From NCBI RefSeq assembly GCF_001293565.1, contig NZ_JXMU01000005.1:62001-126000 (forward strand): 64,000 nt of DNA, read 5' to 3'. The first letter of the stretch is position 1, and each line of letters opens with the position of its first letter. The notes beneath the pieces were generated by a model. That model ran no database searches, was not told where the DNA came from, and saw only the letters and a list, made by a program, of their open reading frames with translations. The translations under genes and the position numbers were made by a program. Shown here one piece after another: positions 16,964 through 26,542 of the stretch. The DNA comes from Ahrensia marina. GTDB taxonomy: Bacteria > Pseudomonadota > Alphaproteobacteria > Rhizobiales > Rhizobiaceae.

Positions 16964-18067
16964 ATGGTAGTTACTGATCAACAAATGAGAACCATGCCTC
17001 ACCGCCCGCAAGACTTAATTGACAATCTGGATGACCGTTCACGCGATATATTCAAACGCATTGTTGAAAGTTACCTGGACGCCGGTGAACCACTCGGTTC
17101 GCGCAATCTGTCAAAACTTCTGCCCAATAGCCTTTCGCCGGCCTCTGTGCGCAATGTTATGAGTGATCTCGAGCAGTTGGGCCTTATCTATTCGCCCCAT
17201 ATCTCTGCCGGACGCTTGCCGACAGAACAGGGACTTCGGTTTTTTGTCGATGCCTTTATGGAAAGCGGGACTGCATCGGAAGATGAACGCAAGCTCATTG
17301 AAAGGCAGCTTCAGGGCGATATTCCTGATCAGGCAACGGATGCGCTTCTAACCGGTGCCAGCACGATGCTCTCCCATATTTCCAAAGGGGCAGGGCTTGT
17401 TGTTGCGGCCAAACGTGAAGAAGCGATGAAACATATCGAGTTTGTGCGCCTTGAGGAGACAAAAGCGCTCGCGGTAATCGTTTGGGAATCCGGTGAAGTT
17501 GAAAACCGCGTATTGGAGCTGCCGCGCGGTGTCATGACATCGCAACTGGCAGAAGCGGCCAATTTCCTTAACCACCATGTGCGCGGTCAAACACTTAAGG
17601 AAGCAAAACTGCAAATCGATCTACGCCGTGATGATGTCCGCAAGGAACTAGATACGTTGAGCGCCGATCTTGTGGATCGGGGACTTGCCATATGGGCAGG
17701 CGATAATAAAGGCGCGCCTTCGCAGCTTATTGTGCGCGGCAGATCAAATTTGCTTGAAAATCTGGATGATGCGGCAGATGTCGAGCGCGTCAAGCTTTTG
17801 CTCGATGACCTTGAGCGCAAGGAAGAGATTATTCATTTGCTCGAAATGGCGGAAACAGGTTCAGGTGTCCGTATTTTCATTGGCTCTGAAAACCGCTTGT
17901 TTTCGCTGTCCGGCTCATCGCTGGTTGTGGCCCCTTACCGCGATTCAAATCAAAAAGTTATCGGTGCCCTTGGCGTAATCGGTCCGACTCGATTAAACTA
18001 TGCCCGTATCGTGCCGATGGTGGATTATACAGCGCAGCTGATTTCCAAAATGATCGAACGGCAATGA
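16964..18067 (+). CDS. hrcA: Heat-inducible transcription repressor HrcA
   Basis: HrcA represses chaperone genes by binding the CIRCE inverted repeat. The 367-residue protein has an N-terminal winged helix (DDRSRDIFKRIVESYLDAGEPLGSR ... SPASVRNVMSDLEQLGLIYSPHISAGRLPTEQGLRFFVDAFME, about residues 25-100) and the HrcA dimerisation domain with GSENRLFSLSGSSLVVAPY and GVIGPTRLNYARIVPMVDY near the end. No CIRCE-like repeat (TTAGCACTC-N9-GAGTGCTAA) is seen in its own upstream region. The start is uncertain among ATG 16964, 16985 and 16994; the last has GAGAA just upstream. It is followed by grpE, the usual pairing. Confidence 0.95.
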   Translation: MVVTDQQMRTMPHRPQDLIDNLDDRSRDIFKRIVESYLDAGEPLGSRNLSKLLPNSLSPASVRNVMSDLEQLGLIYSPHISAGRLPTEQGLRFFVDAFMESGTASEDERKLIERQLQGDIPDQATDALLTGASTMLSHISKGAGLVVAAKREEAMKHIEFVRLEETKALAVIVWESGEVENRVLELPRGVMTSQLAEAANFLNHHVRGQTLKEAKLQIDLRRDDVRKELDTLSADLVDRGLAIWAGDNKGAPSQLIVRGRSNLLENLDDAADVERVKLLLDDLERKEEIIHLLEMAETGSGVRIFIGSENRLFSLSGSSLVVAPYRDSNQKVIGALGVIGPTRLNYARIVPMVDYTAQLISKMIERQ

Positions 18068-18154
18068 TTCGCGTGTTCGGGCTTGATTTTTGGCTCCACA
18101 CACTCGATATGCACTGACGCATAGAATGACACTTAATTCCAATGGATATTGACC

Positions 18155-18901
18155 ATGGCCGACGAAACAAACACGCCACAAGATGGCATGAGCCCAAGCG
18201 CCCGCGAACGTCTGCGCAAGGCAGCTGACGAGCTTTTGAAAGCCGACCGGAAGGCAAACCGCCGCGCCGCTGCCGAAAATGCGGATGATTATGCCGAACT
18301 CGACCCCAATGAGTTCGATGATGAAGGCAACTGGATCGGTGAAGATCCTGATATGGATACCGAGCCGCAAGTTGATCCGGTTGAGGCACTGACAGCAGAA
18401 AATGCGGAACTGAAAGACCGTATGCTGCGCCTTGCCGCCGATATGGAGAACCTGCGCAACCGGACAAAGCGCGAAGTATCGGATGCAAAGACTTTTGCGG
18501 TTGCAAACTTTGCCCGTGATATGCTTGGCGTCTCGGACAATTTGCGCCGTGCAGTTGAGGCTGTATCTGACGAGAAACGCGCAAATGGTTCTGATGAATT
18601 CAAAAGCCTGCTGGAAGGCGTTGAACTGACCGAAAAATCCATGCTCAGCACGATGGAACGCCACGGCGTGAAGAAGCTTGATCCGGAAGGTCAGAAATTT
18701 GACCCGAACTTCCATCAGGCCATGTTCGAGGTGCCAAACCCTGAAGTGCCGAACAATACCGTTGTTCAGGTTGTACAATCCGGCTACCAAATTGGCGAGC
18801 GTGTCTTGCGTCCGGCGATGGTTGGTGTTGCCAAAGGCGGCGCTAAAACACCGGCGGCAGAAACACCTGCCGAAGATAATTCTGACCAAAGCGACAGCTA
18901 G
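18155..18901 (+). CDS. grpE: GrpE, nucleotide exchange factor of DnaK
   Basis: GrpE releases ADP from DnaK during chaperone cycling. The protein has 248 residues from ATG 18155. It has an acidic, disordered N-terminus (about 1-75), a long coiled-coil helix ([31 protein letters not shown]), then the four-helix bundle and beta wing: [72 protein letters not shown] two codons upstream is an unlikely start. It is 87 bp after hrcA; dnaK is not in the window. Confidence 0.97.
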   Translation: MADETNTPQDGMSPSARERLRKAADELLKADRKANRRAAAENADDYAELDPNEFDDEGNWIGEDPDMDTEPQVDPVEALTAENAELKDRMLRLAADMENLRNRTKREVSDAKTFAVANFARDMLGVSDNLRRAVEAVSDEKRANGSDEFKSLLEGVELTEKSMLSTMERHGVKKLDPEGQKFDPNFHQAMFEVPNPEVPNNTVVQVVQSGYQIGERVLRPAMVGVAKGGAKTPAAETPAEDNSDQSDS

Positions 18902-18904
18902 TCG

Positions 18905-19540
18905 TTGGAAGTTTTACCGTTTCTTGATTATGCCGGTGTTGCTGTTTTTGCAGCCACCGGCGCTCTTGCCGCATCCCGCAAGCAACTCGACATAATTGGC
19001 TTCTTGTTTTTTGCCTCTATCACAGGCATTGGCGGCGGTACTTTACGCGATCTCGTTCTTGGGCAAACACCTGTTTTTTGGGTGCTAAATCCTGCTTATA
19101 TTCTCGTAAGCACGGGTATTGCCATTTTAGTCTATTTTACGGCGCATTTGTTTGAAAGCCGCTATAAGCTTCTGCTCTGGCTGGATGCTATCGGCATATC
19201 CGCCTATGCGGTTATGGGCGCCTCAAAAGGCTATTCTGCAACAGATTCCATTAGCATCGCCATTATCATGGGGATTCTAACCGCAACTTTTGGCGGTATT
19301 TTGCGCGATGTATTAGCCGGCGAACCATCTGTTCTTCTGCGTCCGGAAGTTTACATTGCCGCGGTTCTTGCCGGTGCAGCCACATACACACTTGCGACCG
19401 TTGTCGGAATGCCGCTGGTCATCGCTGCCAGTGCCGGCTTTTTGGTGACATTTATCATCCGCGGCGGTGCATTACGCTTTGGCTGGACGTTCCCGACCTA
19501 TAAAAGCCGTCCGGGCCGTGACCCGGATGACATTATGTGA
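18905..19540 (+). CDS. TRIC/UPF0126 family membrane channel protein
   Basis: A 211-residue inner-membrane protein of the UPF0126 (YicG/YadS) type, bacterial relatives of trimeric intracellular cation channels. It has two repeats of a three-helix unit; the first contains ITGIGGGTLRDLVLGQTPVFW and the second ILTATFGGILRDVLAGEPSVLLR, the twin G-G-x-x-R-D motifs of the family. A basic C-terminal tail follows. It begins with TTG 18905, three bases after the grpE stop, with no ATG available before the first helix. Its stop abuts that of the convergent PfkB kinase. Confidence 0.9.
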   Translation: MEVLPFLDYAGVAVFAATGALAASRKQLDIIGFLFFASITGIGGGTLRDLVLGQTPVFWVLNPAYILVSTGIAILVYFTAHLFESRYKLLLWLDAIGISAYAVMGASKGYSATDSISIAIIMGILTATFGGILRDVLAGEPSVLLRPEVYIAAVLAGAATYTLATVVGMPLVIAASAGFLVTFIIRGGALRFGWTFPTYKSRPGRDPDDIM

Positions 19541-20539
19541 TCAGGCTTTGAGCAATCCTGCATCAATGCCCGCTTGTTTTAGAGAAACTTGCGGACGCGG
19601 ACCAATCTGCTGAATGATAATACCTGCCGCGAGCGATCCGAGATTTCCGCAAATATCCAAATCAAGGTTTTGCGAATAGCCGTGCAGGAACCCGGCCGCA
19701 TAAAGATCGCCAGCGCCTGTTGTATCCACTAATTCGTTAATCTCGATGGCCTGAATATCATATGTATCATCGCCGCTGATTATCACAGAACCGTCAGCAC
19801 CCTTTGTGATAGCGGCAAGATCGCAATCATCACGCAGCGCAGTTAACGCGGTTTCAAAATCAGCCGTCTGATATAGTGATTTAAGCTCTTCACCATTAGC
19901 GAAGATGATATCGACGGTGCCTGACCGCATCAGCTCCAAAAACTCTTCCCGGTACCGGTCGACGCAAAAAGGATCAGACAGGCTCATGGCAACCTTTTTG
20001 CCATTTGAATGGGCTATTTCTGCCGACTTTCTGATCGCGTTCTTCGCGCGCGGCGGATCCCATAAATAGCCTTCAAAATAAACAACGCCGGAATTACCCG
20101 CTTTGTCTTCTTCGACATCTTCAGGGCTGAGTTCAACACACGCCCCCAAATAGGTGTTCATTGAACGCTCGCCATCTGGCGTTACAAATATCATTGATCG
20201 TGCCGTTGGCGGTGTATCTGCAAGAGGCTCTGTATCAAACGCCACGCCTTGAGCGCGAATGTCATGGCGGAAAATTTTGCCCAAATGATCGTCGGCGACT
20301 TTGCCAAAATAGGCCGCACTTGAACCAAAATTCGCAATGCCTGCTGCAGTATTGCCCGCACTACCACCTGACGACTCTATGGCCGGTCCCATCCGTTCAT
20401 AAAGCAATTCGGCCCGATCAGCATCAATCAGGTTCATTGCCCCTTTGATAATGTCATTGTCTTTGAGAAAATCTTCTTCAGCGCGCGCGATAATATCAAC
20501 AATGGCATTGCCAATACATAGAACGTCATAGTTAGCCAT
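19541..20539 (-). CDS. PfkB family carbohydrate/nucleoside kinase (adenosine kinase-like)
   Basis: A ribokinase-fold enzyme of 332 residues. VLCIGNAIVDIIA is the N-terminal PfkB start; SGGSAGNTAAGIANFGSSAAYFGKVADD is the substrate-binding lid region; ITKGADGSVII and DTTGAGDLYAAGFLHGYSQ carry the anion hole and the catalytic Asp (DTTGAGD). The pattern is closest to bacterial adenosine kinase-like proteins, which phosphorylate adenosine to AMP, but sugar specificity cannot be excluded. It stands alone on its strand. Confidence 0.87.
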   Translation of the reverse strand: MANYDVLCIGNAIVDIIARAEEDFLKDNDIIKGAMNLIDADRAELLYERMGPAIESSGGSAGNTAAGIANFGSSAAYFGKVADDHLGKIFRHDIRAQGVAFDTEPLADTPPTARSMIFVTPDGERSMNTYLGACVELSPEDVEEDKAGNSGVVYFEGYLWDPPRAKNAIRKSAEIAHSNGKKVAMSLSDPFCVDRYREEFLELMRSGTVDIIFANGEELKSLYQTADFETALTALRDDCDLAAITKGADGSVIISGDDTYDIQAIEINELVDTTGAGDLYAAGFLHGYSQNLDLDICGNLGSLAAGIIIQQIGPRPQVSLKQAGIDAGLLKA

Positions 20540-20672
20540 AAATATTGCTCTTCATTAATGTTTTGATGGCTTTAGCGTGGAGCGACAAATTATAAAAGCC
20601 CTGTTCTAAAATCCTGACATTGTTGCCCGGTATATTCTTGCAATTGAATATTCCAACACCCATTTCGTCTTT

Positions 20673-21389
20673 ATGCTAATCGTATCTGCCCAAAAAGCGG
20701 TCGGAGAAATTCTTGACCCGAAAATGCGCCAAGTGTTCTGGAAAACGCTGGGCCTGACAATTCTCGCGCTTATCATTATCTGGAATCTGGTAACAGCGGG
20801 CCTGGAAACTTTTGCCGTGCCTTTCATCAGCGAATGGTTCGCAAGTTTTAGCCTGCCAGATTGGACAGGCACGATGGGTCTGTTTGCTGCTATCTTCGCC
20901 GGTCTTGGTCTTGCCGTCGGACTGGCGTTTCTTATCGGCCCTGTCAGTGCCGTGATTGCCGGATTATTTCTTGATGATGTGGCAGAACATGTCGAAAGCC
21001 AAGATTATCCGAACGACAAAGCCGGAACCGCCATGCCGCTTGGGCGTTCGATCATCATGTCGGTTAAGTTCTTTGGCATTGTGATCCTTGGCAATATGTT
21101 CGCCCTGATGCTGCTGCTCGTACCGGGGGTCAATCTGATCGCCTTTTTCGCCGTTAACGGCTATCTGCTCGGGCGAGAATATTTTGAGTTTGCTGCCATG
21201 CGCCACCATGATGTTGAAACAGTGCGCATGCTGCGTTCACGCTATTCGGGAACAATTATCATGGGCGGCTTGATGATTGCCTGCTTTCTGGCCATCCCCA
21301 TTGTCAATTTGCTGACACCGTTATTTGGCGCTGCCTTGATGGTTCATCTGCACAAGGCAATCGCATCCAAAGCGCAGATCACGCAATAA
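20673..21389 (+). CDS. EI24/CysZ-like integral membrane protein
   Basis: A protein of 238 residues with about four to five transmembrane segments (about 23-45, 66-98, 129-157, 195-225). The arrangement and GPVSAVIAGLFLDDVAE, VPGVNLIAFFAVNGYLLGREYFEFAAMRHH match the EI24 domain family, which includes CysZ sulfate permeases. The NGYLLGREYFE block is characteristic. No sulfur genes are nearby, so sulfate transport is not supported by context. Its 3' end overlaps the end of nth by 11 bases. Confidence 0.85.
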   Translation: MLIVSAQKAVGEILDPKMRQVFWKTLGLTILALIIIWNLVTAGLETFAVPFISEWFASFSLPDWTGTMGLFAAIFAGLGLAVGLAFLIGPVSAVIAGLFLDDVAEHVESQDYPNDKAGTAMPLGRSIIMSVKFFGIVILGNMFALMLLLVPGVNLIAFFAVNGYLLGREYFEFAAMRHHDVETVRMLRSRYSGTIIMGGLMIACFLAIPIVNLLTPLFGAALMVHLHKAIASKAQITQ

Positions 21390-22149
21390 TTTGTTGCGGT
21401 AACTCGACAAGAGGCGCCGGTATATCGCAGGTCTTTTCTTTTGACTTACAAATATCGGCGATGACGCATTTTTCGCATTCGGGCTTGCGCGCCTTGCAAC
21501 AATAACGCCCATGCAAGATCAGCCAATGATGCGCATGGAAAAGATATTCCTTCGGAATAATCCGCATCAATATCGCTTCCACATCGTCAGGCGTATCGGC
21601 AGGCGCCAAGCCAATACGCTTTCCTATGCGCAATATATGCGTATCCACCGCCATTGTCGGAATACCAAATGCCATCGACATGACCACATTGGCGGTCTTT
21701 CGGCCGACACCGGGTAAAGTCACCAGTTCTTCACGGGTTTTAGGCACGACCGAACCGAAGTCATCAATGAGCTTTTGCGACAGCAGGATCACATTTTTGG
21801 CCTTGTTGCGCCAAAGACCAATGGTGCGGATATAGTTGCCGACTTTTTCCTCACCCAGCGCCAGCATTTTTTCCGGGGTATCGGCGACTTTAAATAATTC
21901 TCGCGTTGCTTTGTTTACACCGGCATCTGTGGCCTGCGCGGAAAGCGCGACCGCGACCACCAGCGTAAAAGGATTCACGTGAAGCAATTCACCTTTAGGT
22001 TCAGGCCGCTGGATGGAAAATCGGCGGAATATTTCATGCAGTTCCTGCTGGTTATATTTCGTGCGCGGCAGACGCTTTTTTTTGCCTGTTGCTGGCGACT
22101 TTTTTTTCGTTGCAACTGATGCGGCAATTTTTCCTTTTCCGGTCGTCAT
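21379..22149 (-). CDS. nth: Endonuclease III (DNA glycosylase/AP lyase)
   Basis: Nth removes oxidised pyrimidines from DNA and cleaves the abasic strand. The 256-residue protein has the helix-hairpin-helix LPGVGRKTANVVM with the catalytic Lys, AVDTHILRIGKRIGL with the catalytic Asp, and a C-terminal iron-sulfur loop C-x6-C-x2-C-x5-C (CCKARKPECEKCVIADIC). The first 30 residues are a Lys/Thr-rich tail longer than in E. coli, common in alphaproteobacteria. It diverges from the DUF2244 gene across 21 bp, so their promoters must overlap or lie within coding sequence. Confidence 0.97.
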   Translation of the reverse strand: MTTGKGKIAASVATKKKSPATGKKKRLPRTKYNQQELHEIFRRFSIQRPEPKGELLHVNPFTLVVAVALSAQATDAGVNKATRELFKVADTPEKMLALGEEKVGNYIRTIGLWRNKAKNVILLSQKLIDDFGSVVPKTREELVTLPGVGRKTANVVMSMAFGIPTMAVDTHILRIGKRIGLAPADTPDDVEAILMRIIPKEYLFHAHHWLILHGRYCCKARKPECEKCVIADICKSKEKTCDIPAPLVELPQQIIA

Positions 22150-22170
22150 CGCGTCCTATATCCTGATTTT

Positions 22171-22674
22171 ATGAGTAACACTGATTTTGACATAAGCGGC
22201 GATGGCAGCGATGCAAACCCGATTTTTGCAGCGCAGCTCATGCCCTACAGGTCTCTGTCACCTGCGGGCTTTGCGATTATGATGGCGATCGTTGCCGCCA
22301 TATGTGTTTCCAACGCGTATTTTTACTATCATCTGGGCGCCTGGCCGGTCACTATTTTCTTCTTTTTTGACGTAGCGCTTTTATACTTTGCTTTCAAATT
22401 AAGCTATCGCGCCGGACAGGCCCGCGAGGAAATTACTGTGCGGCGTTCTGCTTTAGAGGTCAGAAAAATTGCCCCGAACGGGTGTCGGCGCGAACATGTC
22501 TATAATCCGTTCTGGGCCAAATTTCATGTCGAGCGCAACAAGGAAATAGGCATTACCTCGATGCGTATTACCGGTGAAGGCTATCAGTCAACGATCGGCG
22601 CATTTCTCAATCCGGATGACCGTGAAAGCTTTGCGCGCGCATTTTCCGAAGCTCTTGCGAAAGCCAAAAAATGA
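22171..22674 (+). CDS. DUF2244 family membrane protein
   Basis: A small membrane protein of 167 residues with two adjacent transmembrane helices (about 35-58 and 60-80: AGFAIMMAIVAAICVSNAYFYYHLGAWPVTIFFFFDVALLYFAF) and a soluble C-terminal half with FLNPDDRESFARAFSEAL. This matches DUF2244, found widely in alphaproteobacteria, often next to nth. Function unknown. Its stop overlaps an ATG of the next gene (ATGA), suggesting coupling. Confidence 0.9.
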   Translation: MSNTDFDISGDGSDANPIFAAQLMPYRSLSPAGFAIMMAIVAAICVSNAYFYYHLGAWPVTIFFFFDVALLYFAFKLSYRAGQAREEITVRRSALEVRKIAPNGCRREHVYNPFWAKFHVERNKEIGITSMRITGEGYQSTIGAFLNPDDRESFARAFSEALAKAKK

Positions 22675-22706
22675 GGCCAATCTCCCCGCGTAATGCGGAG
22701 AGGATG

Positions 22707-24077
22707 ATGCGACTGATTTCAAATATAATTTGCACTTTTACGCTATGGTTGGTCCTGTGCTTTGGTGCCGTAGCCCAGTCTGATACCGCGTCGCAGCAAA
22801 CGACCGATGAAGCGATCATCAATGCTGACACATCTGTGGTTGAAGATATTGATATCGACCTGCGCATTGAACGTATTTTAGCCGAACTTGACGGCATGAA
22901 CCGTGTTTATGTTACCGTCCATTCAGGCGTTGTGACACTGCGCGGCGAAGTCACGGAAGCAAGCCTTGCCGAACAAGCAATCGATGTTGCCAAGCGCGTT
23001 GAAGGTGTTGTGACCGTGCGCAATGAAATCACCGAGGTGACATCACTGCGCGAGCGGCTTGTCCCTGTGTGGGAGCGGCTCAATAACCGCTTCTGGCAGT
23101 CCATCGCTTTTGTGCCATTGTTCAGCGTTGCATTGATCGCCGGCGGCATCGTTTTTTTGATCGGTCTTTTTGTTGCTTCACGCCCCTGGCCTTGGGACCG
23201 TATCAGCCCAAACCAGTTCATCGCTGATTTGCTCCGCCAGATCGTCCGATTGGTGTTTTTTGTTGTCGGTATCGTGCTGGCACTTGATATTTTAGGCGCC
23301 ACCGCATTGCTGGGGACAATACTCGGTGCAGCCGGTATTGTCGGTCTTGCCATCGGCTTTGCCGTTCGTGACACAGTTGAAAACTATATTGCTTCAATTT
23401 TGCTTTCCATCCGTCAGCCGTTTAGGCCGCGCGACTTTATTTCCATTGAAGGTTTTGAAGGCTTCGTTATCAGCCTTACCTCGCGCGCTACTATTTTAAT
23501 GGACGCTTCCGGAAACCATATCCGGATTCCCAACTCCACAGTGTTTAAAAGCAATATCACGAATTTCAGCCGTAATCCGCATCGGCGTTTTTCATTTGAA
23601 ATCGGTGTTGCCAGCGAAAGCAATCTCGACAAAGCATTAGAGACGGGCCTGAACGCGGCAATCGCACAGGATTTTATATTAAAAGAACCTGCGCCAGACG
23701 CATGGATCGGTAGCATTGGTGATTCAAATGTTGTTTTGGTGTTCACCGGATGGGTGGATCAAACAAAAACAAGCTTTACCAAAGCCCAGTCTGAAACAAT
23801 GCGGCTCACCAAGCTGGCGCTCGAAAGAAACGGCTTTGCACTACCCGAGCCGATTTTCCGCATTATTCATCAAGATGATTCATCGGTGCAAACGCTTCAA
23901 AAATCGCCGAAACCGGCCAAATCAACACAGGCAGAGCAGCTTGAGGATGATCACGCCAAAGATGTGCGTCCTGACGAAAGCATCATCGAGCGCGTTGATG
24001 AGGAGCGCAATAATGCGGGGCGCGAAGATCTGCTCAATGAAAATGTGCGCGATGAACTTGGGAAGAAAGAAGCGTAA
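22707..24077 (+). CDS. Mechanosensitive ion channel (MscS) with periplasmic BON domain
   Basis: A membrane protein of about 456 residues. It starts with a signal peptide (MRLISNIICTFTLWLVLCFGAVAQ), then a BON domain (about 45-105, RIERILAELDGMNRVYVTVHSGVVTLRGEV), two or three transmembrane helices and an MscS core: LLGTILGAAGIVGLAIGFAVRDTVENYIASILLSIRQPFRPRD (pore helix), the beta domain with IRIPNSTVFKSNITNFSRNP, and an acidic tail (about 390-456) rich in Glu, Asp and Lys. MscS channels open under hypo-osmotic stress. I chose ATG 22707 because GGAGAGG (22697-22703) precedes it; ATG 22671, overlapping the DUF2244 stop, is an alternative that adds 12 residues. Confidence 0.9.
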   Translation: MRLISNIICTFTLWLVLCFGAVAQSDTASQQTTDEAIINADTSVVEDIDIDLRIERILAELDGMNRVYVTVHSGVVTLRGEVTEASLAEQAIDVAKRVEGVVTVRNEITEVTSLRERLVPVWERLNNRFWQSIAFVPLFSVALIAGGIVFLIGLFVASRPWPWDRISPNQFIADLLRQIVRLVFFVVGIVLALDILGATALLGTILGAAGIVGLAIGFAVRDTVENYIASILLSIRQPFRPRDFISIEGFEGFVISLTSRATILMDASGNHIRIPNSTVFKSNITNFSRNPHRRFSFEIGVASESNLDKALETGLNAAIAQDFILKEPAPDAWIGSIGDSNVVLVFTGWVDQTKTSFTKAQSETMRLTKLALERNGFALPEPIFRIIHQDDSSVQTLQKSPKPAKSTQAEQLEDDHAKDVRPDESIIERVDEERNNAGREDLLNENVRDELGKKEA

Positions 24078-24151
24078 TTAATGTCAAGATTCGGGTGGCT
24101 CTTGGATAATCAAAGTGCTGGAATAAAGTATCAGTAGTCCGGAGATAAGCC

Positions 24152-25033
24152 ATGTCACACGCAGCAGAAATTTCGCTCACACAAGAAGTTAAGCGTGATA
24201 GCGATTATGAAAAAATTGCGCGCGTAATATCGCTGATAAGCGAAAATTACCGCGAACAACCTTCGCTTGATGAACTGGCTCACAATGTTTCGATGGAGCC
24301 AACTGCGCTGCAAAAACTTTTCACGCGATGGGCTGGCTTATCGCCAAAAGGTTTTTTGCAGGCGGTCACTATTGATCATGCACGCCGCCTGCTGGCTGCT
24401 GATCTGCCGCTTCTTGATACGGCCTATGAACTCGGCTTGTCCGGTCCGAGCCGGTTGCATGATTTGTTTGTAACCCATGAATCCATGTCACCTGGAGAGA
24501 TCAAATCAGGCGGTGCCGGGCTCACTATCCACTACGGGTTTCATGCGTCACCATTTGGACTTGCCCTTATTATGACGACATCGCGCGGTCTGGCTGGACT
24601 GGCCTTTTGCGATATTGGCGATGAGCGTGCAACCTTTGACGATATGGCGCAACGCTGGCCATTTGCGCGTTTTGAAGAAGATTTGGACGCTACAAAACCT
24701 TATGCCCAACGTGTGTTTGACCCGACACAATGGAACGATAATCAGCCTTTGAGGGTCGTGCTTATCGGCACTGATTTTCAGGTTGACGTTTGGGAAGCAT
24801 TGCTCAAAATACCGATGGGACGCGCAATGCCCTATAGCCAGATTGCGCAGGATATCGGCCGGCCAAAAGCATCGCGCGCTGTCGGTGCGGCAGTCGGTGC
24901 GAACCCGATTTCATTCGTGGTGCCTTGCCACCGCGCCATGGGTAAATCAGGCGCGCTGACCGGCTATCACTGGGGACTGACCCGCAAACGCGCCATGCTT
25001 GGCTGGGAAGCGGGGCAGGTTTCCAATTCCTGA
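24152..25033 (+). CDS. AraC-type HTH fused to methylated-DNA-cysteine methyltransferase (Ada/Ogt-like)
   Basis: A protein of 293 residues. Residues 20-118 form an AraC-type helix-turn-helix domain (SLDELAHNVSMEPTALQKLFTRWAGLSPKGFL ... LSGPSRLHDLFVTHESMSPGE). Residues 125-285 are a methyltransferase: DVWEALLKIPMGRAMPYSQIAQDIGRPKASRAVGAAVGANPISFVVPCHR with the acceptor Cys259. It removes methyl groups from O6-methylguanine by suicide transfer. The N-terminal zinc domain of E. coli Ada, which takes methyl from phosphotriesters and switches Ada into an activator, is absent. So repair is likely, while Ada-type regulation is doubtful. Confidence 0.92.
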   Translation: MSHAAEISLTQEVKRDSDYEKIARVISLISENYREQPSLDELAHNVSMEPTALQKLFTRWAGLSPKGFLQAVTIDHARRLLAADLPLLDTAYELGLSGPSRLHDLFVTHESMSPGEIKSGGAGLTIHYGFHASPFGLALIMTTSRGLAGLAFCDIGDERATFDDMAQRWPFARFEEDLDATKPYAQRVFDPTQWNDNQPLRVVLIGTDFQVDVWEALLKIPMGRAMPYSQIAQDIGRPKASRAVGAAVGANPISFVVPCHRAMGKSGALTGYHWGLTRKRAMLGWEAGQVSNS

Positions 25034-25039
25034 CATGCT

Positions 25040-25681
25040 CTAATGCGCGCCAGACATATCGCCCAGAACTTCTTTGGATTTCACCGTTGAATCCGCATTC
25101 AGCTCATAAACAATCGGTACACCTGTGCCTAAATTGAGCTTCAAAATGCTTTCTTTGTCCATACGGTCAAGCACCATGATGAGTGACCGCAAGGAGTTAC
25201 CATGCGCGGCAACAAGCACTGTTTCACCGCGCAGAACACGTGGTAGAATATCCGTCATAAAATAAGGCCAAACGCGCGCGCCGGTATCGCGCAGGCTTTC
25301 ACCTTCTTCACCCGGCGGCGGCGTATCATAAGAGCGGCGCCAGATATGAACCTGTTCTTCACCCCATTTTTCGCGCGCATCATCTTTGTTCAAACCGGCC
25401 AGATCACCATAATTGCGCTCGTTCAGCGCCTGATCGTGGATTGTTTCCAAGTCGGACTGACCAACACCATCCAGAATCATCTGGCAGGTTTTTTCCGCGC
25501 GTTGCAAAACGGATGTAAAAGCAATGTCGAATTTGAAACCTTTTTCAGAAAGCACACGGCCGGCTTCTTTTGCTTCTTCAACGCCCTGCGCGGTCAAATC
25601 AGGATCTTTCCAACCGGTGAAAAGGTTGAGTTTGTTCCATTCGCTTTGTCCATGACGGACAAGAATGAGTTTACCGGACAT
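25040..25681 (-). CDS. gpmA: 2,3-bisphosphoglycerate-dependent phosphoglycerate mutase
   Basis: This glycolytic enzyme interconverts 3- and 2-phosphoglycerate. The 213-residue protein begins [30 protein letters not shown], with the phosphohistidine His10 in the RHG motif, and has [54 protein letters not shown], and [13 protein letters not shown] with the second catalytic His. It is shorter than the E. coli enzyme (about 250) but normal for alphaproteobacteria. It lies 35 bp after dapB on the same strand. Confidence 0.96.
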   Translation of the reverse strand: MSGKLILVRHGQSEWNKLNLFTGWKDPDLTAQGVEEAKEAGRVLSEKGFKFDIAFTSVLQRAEKTCQMILDGVGQSDLETIHDQALNERNYGDLAGLNKDDAREKWGEEQVHIWRRSYDTPPPGEEGESLRDTGARVWPYFMTDILPRVLRGETVLVAAHGNSLRSLIMVLDRMDKESILKLNLGTGVPIVYELNADSTVKSKEVLGDMSGAH

Positions 25682-25716
25682 AGGAAAGCTCCATTTTGTA
25701 AGTGTGTTGTTTATCT

Positions 25717-26535
25717 CTAGTCGTTCAATCCGAGAACGTCACGCATTGAGTAAAGTCCCGGCTTTTGGCTCACAGACCATATGGCTGCATTGACTGCGCC
25801 GCGCGCAAAAATACCGCGGTCTTCTGCACGGTGCGACAGCGTAATGCTTTCACCGTTGCCGGCAAACAGGACAGAATGGTCACCAACCACCGATCCGCCA
25901 CGTAATGTTGCAAAGCCGATTGAACCTTCTTCGCGCGCGCCGGTATGGCCGTCGCGCACACGCACAGACTTATCTGCCAAATCAATCCCGCGACCTGCCG
26001 CTGCCGCGTCACCTAGAAGTAAGGCAGTGCCTGATGGTGCATCAACTTTATGCTTATGGTGCATTTCCAGCACTTCGATATCCCAATCCTGCGCCGCCAG
26101 TGCTTTTGCCGCACGCTCGACGAGAACCGACAACATAATGACCCCCATCGACATATTGCCGGATTTCATGATGGTGGTCTTTTCGGCAAAACCTGCCAGT
26201 TTGGTATCATCATCTGCTGACATACCTGTCGTACCGACAATATGCGCGATACCTTTTTGGGCAGCATAATCTGCAAATGCCAATGTAGCCGCCGGTGCAG
26301 TGAAATCGATGATAACATCGGCATTAGCCAATGCCTGATCTTTATCAGCCGTAACTTCAATCTCGTTAGCCGTCTCACCAATTAGCGTATGCGCGTCCAC
26401 ACCGATTGTATCGGCACCCTCACGCTCCAAAGCACCGACAAGCACGGTTTTTGGATTTTGCGACACGGCGCTGATCAGCGCACGGCCCATGCGACCGGAT
26501 GCGCCAACAACTGCAATTTTTACGGTTTGTGTCAT
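25717..26535 (-). CDS. dapB: 4-hydroxy-tetrahydrodipicolinate reductase
   Basis: DapB reduces hydroxy-tetrahydrodipicolinate with NAD(P)H in the lysine/diaminopimelate pathway. At 272 residues it shows the Rossmann loop [62 protein letters not shown] (catalytic His and Lys), [34 protein letters not shown]. It precedes gpmA on the same strand, as in several Rhizobiales. It follows the ABC exporter by 7 bases, so the three are probably one operon. Confidence 0.97.
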   Translation of the reverse strand: MTQTVKIAVVGASGRMGRALISAVSQNPKTVLVGALEREGADTIGVDAHTLIGETANEIEVTADKDQALANADVIIDFTAPAATLAFADYAAQKGIAHIVGTTGMSADDDTKLAGFAEKTTIMKSGNMSMGVIMLSVLVERAAKALAAQDWDIEVLEMHHKHKVDAPSGTALLLGDAAAAGRGIDLADKSVRVRDGHTGAREEGSIGFATLRGGSVVGDHSVLFAGNGESITLSHRAEDRGIFARGAVNAAIWSVSQKPGLYSMRDVLGLND

Positions 26536-26542
26536 GCTGCAC

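Noticed and set aside
17993-18889. 298-codon open frame opposite grpE
   Set aside because: It lies antisense to a clear grpE and has no domain; a shadow of grpE codon use.
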